Positions 60,618 through 64,000 of a stretch of DNA of 64,000 bases are shown here, one piece after another. Each line of letters opens with the position of its first letter. The stretch's first letter is position 1. Position numbers and translations under genes: made by a program. Origin of the DNA: Lachnospiraceae bacterium (GTDB lineage: Bacteria; Bacillota; Clostridia; Lachnospirales; Lachnospiraceae); NCBI GenBank assembly GCA_910576125.1, contig CAJTHM010000018.1, positions 62,001 through 126,000 of the forward strand, read 5' to 3'. A model generated the notes under the pieces. That model had not been told where the DNA came from and ran no database searches. It was given only the letters and a program-made list of their open reading frames with translations.

Positions 60618-61604
60618 ATGACGATATCTGTATGCATGGGAATCTATAACGGAGAAAAATATATCGAGAAGCAGCTGGATTCTATTTTCAGGCAGACCAG
60701 AAAGGCGGATGAGGTTATCCTCTGTGACGATTGCTCCACGGATGGGACAGTGGAGATTGTCCGGCGGTTTATAGAAAGGAACGGTCTGCAGGAAAGCTGG
60801 AGGCTGTATTGTAATAGAGAAAACAGGGGATATCCAGGGAATTTTTACTATGTAATGGGTCTGTGCACCGGGGACGTGGTATTCCCGGCGGATCAGGATG
60901 ATGTCTGGGCGGAGACAAAGCTGGAGCGGATGTGCGCGGCATTGGAACGGCATCCGGAGGCGGCGGCTGTGGCATGTAAGTTCGGGCTGATGGATGGGGA
61001 GGGCGAGAAGATTCATGCCGTGATGGCGCCTACCCATAGTCTGGAGACGGGAAAACTGCACAGGGTGGAGCTCCGGGAGATTTTCTATAAGTATCAATGG
61101 CCTGGGATGGTGCTGGCGTATCGGAATGGGTGGTATCGGGAGCGGAGAGAGGATGGCACAGAGGCGTATCGGATTCCCCATGATATCTTCCTCTGTGCCA
61201 TGGCAGCGGAGGAGGGAGCCTTTTTTCAGTTGGATGAGGAACTGGCTTACCACCGGCGGCATGAGAGCAATACGGCAGCGGAAGAGCACCGGGTGGGGAG
61301 GCTGCTGGAGAAAGAGAGAAAACTTTGGGAGATAGAGAAGTATCTTGATATGCTCCGGGCGTTCCAGGGCGGGGAGGTATTGCGGACAGAAGAGGGGAAG
61401 CGGACTCTGCAGGAGAAGCTGAGTACGATGGAGGGGCGGCATGAGGCGCTGAAGTCCGGGAAGATGTGGATGGTGCTGCGGCGGGCTTTTCGGGACAGGC
61501 GGAATGTGCGGCTGGCTACGGTGGTTTGTGATTTGGTGATTGTGCGAGGGGAAAAGGGGAATGGAGAAAAAAGCAAAACTACCTGTCGGAATAGAAAATT
61601 TTGA
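60618..61604 (+). CDS. GT2 family glycosyltransferase (rhamnosyltransferase-like)
   Basis: GT-A enzyme of 328 residues: ISVCMGIYNGEKYIEKQLDS (about 3-22), LCDDCSTDGT (about 36-45), the metal site PADQDDVWA (about 94-102) and a C-terminal helix-rich region. The AxQDDxW-type site is common in rhamnosyl- and galactosyltransferases. ATG 60618 has GGAGG just upstream; an in-frame ATG at 60594 would overlap the preceding stop (ATGA) and is also possible. The 3' end overlaps the start of the decayed ATPase gene by 44 bases. Confidence 0.87.
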   Translation: MTISVCMGIYNGEKYIEKQLDSIFRQTRKADEVILCDDCSTDGTVEIVRRFIERNGLQESWRLYCNRENRGYPGNFYYVMGLCTGDVVFPADQDDVWAETKLERMCAALERHPEAAAVACKFGLMDGEGEKIHAVMAPTHSLETGKLHRVELREIFYKYQWPGMVLAYRNGWYRERREDGTEAYRIPHDIFLCAMAAEEGAFFQLDEELAYHRRHESNTAAEEHRVGRLLEKERKLWEIEKYLDMLRAFQGGEVLRTEEGKRTLQEKLSTMEGRHEALKSGKMWMVLRRAFRDRRNVRLATVVCDLVIVRGEKGNGEKSKTTCRNRKF

Positions 61605-62559
61605 AAAACTTAGGACAGAGAATTTCTACTATGTGGACAAGACAGGGCTGATAAAGGAATTGCTGGATAACTGGGGAGAAGTGAACCTATTCACTCGCCC
61701 CAGGCGCTTCGGCAAGTCTCTGAACATGAACATGTTGCGGTATTTCTTTGAATATGGCTGTAGGGCTGAAATCTTTGATGGGCTGGAAATCAGCAAGGAA
61801 AAAGCGTACTGTGAAAAATACATGGGGAAATTTCCGGTCATTTCCATCACATTAAAGGGAGTGGACGCAAGGGACTTTGAGGGGGCAAAAGATATGCTGC
61901 GCTCTATTATAGGAGATGAAGCCATGCGGTTCCAGTTCCTTTTGGGAATGTCGGATGTCTATTGTCCATGGGATGTCATCAACTATTGCAGAGAACTGCG
62001 GTTTGACAGGGAAGCTTATCCAAGGGCTTTTTGGATTAATACCAGCGGCAACGACAGCTGCTGCGGTGGAGGCGCAGTTTGGCGCATACTTGCGCAGGAC
62101 AATCAGTATTTGGGATACTGCCGTAAGAAAGAACAGAAAAGAGAATTTTTACCAAGTATACTGCTGGGGCTGTTGGGACATCGGGAAGACTGGATTGTGA
62201 CTTCCAACGCAGAATCCGGGGACGGATACAGTGACATTCTGGTAGAACTGGCGGAAGAGGGAATCGGTATCGTGACAGAGGTCAAATATGCGGAGGAGGG
62301 GCTGCTGGAGGCGGCTTGTACGGAGGCGTTGGTGCAGATAGCAAGAATGGATTATGATGCCTGGCTGCGACAGGACGGAATGGATACTATCATCAGATAT
62401 CGAAAGGGTCGCTGCCTGTCCTGGGGGACATCAATCGGGAGCTCCTTATACTGGCTTTTGAGTTTCTTGGGGGAATGGCACTTGCGCTTGTTGGCGGCCT
62501 CCATGTCCCCCAACAGCATGTTCGGCTCTGCCTCTATGAACTCTGCAGGATGCCCTTGA
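61561..62559 (+). pseudogene. Decayed DUF1703-type AAA-ATPase gene
   Basis: Remnant of an AAA-ATPase/PD-(D/E)XK protein (DUF1703 group, normally over 500 residues). The start KLPVGIENFEKLRTENFYYV and the P-loop-like RPRRFGKSLNMNML are intact, but about 100 residues are missing between LRSIIGDEA and DVYCPWDVINYC, and another block after WINTSGND. The segment AAAVEAQFGAYLRRTISIWD is in the +2 frame (near 62050-62150) while GYSDILVELAEEGIGIVTEV is in the +1 frame, proving a frameshift. The C-terminal IIRY should be followed by the family's short basic end but runs on in an unrelated frame. Non-functional. Confidence 0.85.
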
Positions 62560-62616
62560 AGCCATCCTGCAGGAAAGCGTAGACGTCTGCCGCACTATGG
62601 ATGCTATTATCATAAA

Positions 62617-63432
62617 CTAAAGCGTCTGCAGACTTTGATAGCCATCTTTAAAAAAGAAAGAACAATTCTGCAGAATTGTTTTGGGGTTCACGCACTCCAA
62701 CATGGCCCCTCCCTGCTTGTCTTTAGAATAGGAGATTGTCGGATGTTCTTTTTCTGGCATGTAATCTTCCAGGAAATCGATTTCCTGAAGCGCTCGTTGA
62801 ATTTCTGCACTGAGTTTCCTATATTTTTCTTCAAAATAACCATATCTCTCAATACAATTTCTATATGTATCTGTCAAAATACTGTCATTCACATACTTGC
62901 GGAATTTTATACTAAAGTATTCATTTTGACGCACTGTGTAGACATCTTTATATACATTGCCAAATCCGTTACGCCAATCTGCCAAAAACCATGCCTCTAT
63001 TTCCGGTGCCGCATAAAAAAAGATGACAGGGATATCGGGGCGTATTTTATTCAAACGCTCTATGACCCTATTTTTAAAGCATTTCCAGCTATCCTCATCG
63101 ATAATGCCTGTGCCGTCTTCCTGCACCGAAAGGAATCGTCCATCCTTGTCGTCCTCTATCAGAATAGCTTCATAGCCTTCCTCTTCAAATCGCTTTTTCC
63201 CTATAAATTCAGCCGCAAAGTCAATTAGTTTTTCTCCAGTCATTCCGTTTTGCTCTTTTAAAATTTGATGTTTATGCCTATCTTTGATAGCTCCTTTACT
63301 TTTTCTTGGTCCAATGGGACACAGCTGGATGTATTCAACTCCGTCATTTATTTTCCGCATAAACGACTTCATAGCGTTCAATTCTGTATAGCCTGCGGTA
63401 AAAAAACAGGCTACCCGCTTCTTTTCACTCAC
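62617..63432 (-). CDS. TOPRIM-like protein (DUF4276-like), partner of the ATPase
   Basis: Protein of 271 residues of likely TOPRIM-type nuclease fold: CFFTAGYTEL near the start (the Glu-bearing first motif), ILIEDDKDGRFL (about 95-106, the D-x-D motif) and APEIEAWFLADW (about 145-156). These are the marks of DUF4276-like partners of OLD/AAA ATPases. GTG 63432 is chosen because it overlaps the ATPase stop as GTGA and follows GGAGG; an in-frame ATG at 63489 lies inside the ATPase gene. The sequence is clearly more AT-rich than the rest of the window, a sign of transfer. A defence role is inferred. Confidence 0.72.
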   Translation of the reverse strand: MSEKKRVACFFTAGYTELNAMKSFMRKINDGVEYIQLCPIGPRKSKGAIKDRHKHQILKEQNGMTGEKLIDFAAEFIGKKRFEEEGYEAILIEDDKDGRFLSVQEDGTGIIDEDSWKCFKNRVIERLNKIRPDIPVIFFYAAPEIEAWFLADWRNGFGNVYKDVYTVRQNEYFSIKFRKYVNDSILTDTYRNCIERYGYFEEKYRKLSAEIQRALQEIDFLEDYMPEKEHPTISYSKDKQGGAMLECVNPKTILQNCSFFFKDGYQSLQTL

Positions 63433-64000
63433 TGAGGCCACCCTCCAATCATCGGATCTCCTATGCGGTACAAATCGCCAAGCGTCCATTCCCCTAGCTC
63501 TGGCCTCATTTCTTCTATATCCAGCTTGCGCAGCGGAATTCTGCTAAGCGGGTCAAAGACAAATATCCCTACCTCGCCCAAAAGGAATCCATCTGTAAAC
63601 TCATCCAAAAAATCTGGCGAATGCGTGCTGATAAAGCACTGTTTAAAGCTTTGGCAACGCAATATCTCCTTTGCCAGCAATTTCTGCCATGCCGGATGGA
63701 GATTCATTTCCGGTTCGTCTATGGCGAGCATCGAAATGCCATTATGCTCTGGAAGATTCAGCATCAGCAATAGCAGTAGCAGATGAATCGTACCATCGCT
63801 AAGCTCCGATAAAGGGAAATAATATCCGTTCATTTTCAGTTCCATCCATATTTTCCCCCCGGCCTCGGGCACACGGATGTCTTCACAGGAATTTACAAGC
63901 TTTTTCAGCACAGATAAATACTTATCCCTGAATCCCGGATCCATATTCATCGTATTCACAAAGACATTGACAAAGTTTGAGCCGTCCTTTTTCAGATAAC
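63429..64000 (-). CDS. OLD/AAA-type ATPase, C-terminal part (cut by window end)
   Basis: The last 190 residues of an ABC-like AAA ATPase. Seen: signature-like FPLSELSDGTIHLLL, Walker B MLAIDEPEMNLHP with its catalytic Glu, and the H-loop FISTHSPDFLDEF. The Walker A end lies beyond the window. The frame is open through base 64000 on the minus strand. Such ATPases pair with a TOPRIM nuclease in anti-phage systems (OLD, PARIS, Gabija-like groups); which group this belongs to cannot be told from the fragment. It is coupled to the TOPRIM-like gene by a 4-base overlap. Confidence 0.85.
   Translation of the reverse strand, partial: YLKKDGSNFVNVFVNTMNMDPGFRDKYLSVLKKLVNSCEDIRVPEAGGKIWMELKMNGYYFPLSELSDGTIHLLLLLLMLNLPEHNGISMLAIDEPEMNLHPAWQKLLAKEILRCQSFKQCFISTHSPDFLDEFTDGFLLGEVGIFVFDPLSRIPLRKLDIEEMRPELGEWTLGDLYRIGDPMIGGWPQ

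Noticed and set aside
61561..62559. DUF1703 ATPase as an intact 330-residue gene
   Set aside because: Conserved segments lie in two frames and large conserved blocks are missing, so it was called a pseudogene.
1..64000. tRNA, rRNA, insertion sequences or prophage genes
   Set aside because: None seen. Nearly all of the window is accounted for by protein genes, and the gaps of 100-300 bases hold only promoters and terminators.

Overview
The window reads as chromosome of a spore-former-related, flagellated member of the class Clostridia, most likely Lachnospiraceae. The basis is gene order and content: ftsE-ftsX-M23 hydrolase-S41 protease, mbl-flhO-flhP, comF-yvyF, cdaA-cdaR-glmM-HPr, a Spo0A-type DNA-binding domain, and strong AGGAGG-like ribosome sites throughout. 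No rRNA, tRNA, CRISPR array, insertion sequence or transposase gene was seen.

Layout. 1-8.4 kb: a membrane protease (cut by the window edge), an acyl-ACP thioesterase, a CvfB-like RNA-binding protein, the small motility protein YjfB, a PucR-type regulator, then the division/cell-wall operon ftsE-ftsX-M23 hydrolase-CtpA. 8.4-10.1 kb: a GT-C membrane glycosyltransferase. 10.1-16.5 kb (minus strand): a tightly coupled seven-gene pseudaminic acid operon read in the order GT52 transferase, pseF, fkbH-like, acyl carrier protein, pseH, pseI, pseG, with its own promoter and terminator. 16.6-25 kb: uvrB (behind a good LexA box) and uvrA, separated by two tandem paralogous membrane proteins. 25.2-28.4 kb: mbl and three flagellar rod/hook genes. 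28.6-37.6 kb: recD2, comF, yvyF, two unknown membrane proteins, and the cyclic-di-AMP/cell-wall operon cdaA-cdaR-glmM-ptsH. 37.6-38.8 kb (minus): a DUF3048 lipoprotein.

38.9-61.6 kb is a large surface-polysaccharide locus, nearly all on the plus strand. It holds many glycosyltransferases, two different initiating phosphoglycosyltransferases, a Wzz-like chain-length protein with a decayed kinase domain, an EpsG-like polymerase, a membrane 4,6-dehydratase with a partner reductase/epimerase, a repeat-bearing secreted glucosaminidase and a lipoprotein. A stand-alone Spo0A DNA-binding domain sits near its head. No Wzx-type flippase was recognised. 61.6-64 kb changes character: a decayed DUF1703 AAA-ATPase pseudogene, then a visibly AT-rich minus-strand pair (an OLD/AAA-type ATPase and a TOPRIM-like partner) that looks like an imported defence module and runs off the window.

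The most interesting signals are the acyl carrier protein plus FkbH-like enzyme built into a pseudaminic acid operon (suggesting an unusual N-acyl group on the sugar), the free-standing Spo0A-C protein sharing a 13-base promoter core with the next polysaccharide transcription unit, the duplicated membrane proteins between uvrB and uvrA, the 18-bp tandem repeat at the 5' end of uvrB, and the ATPase/TOPRIM pair at the end. All functional statements are by motif reading alone; no database search was run.
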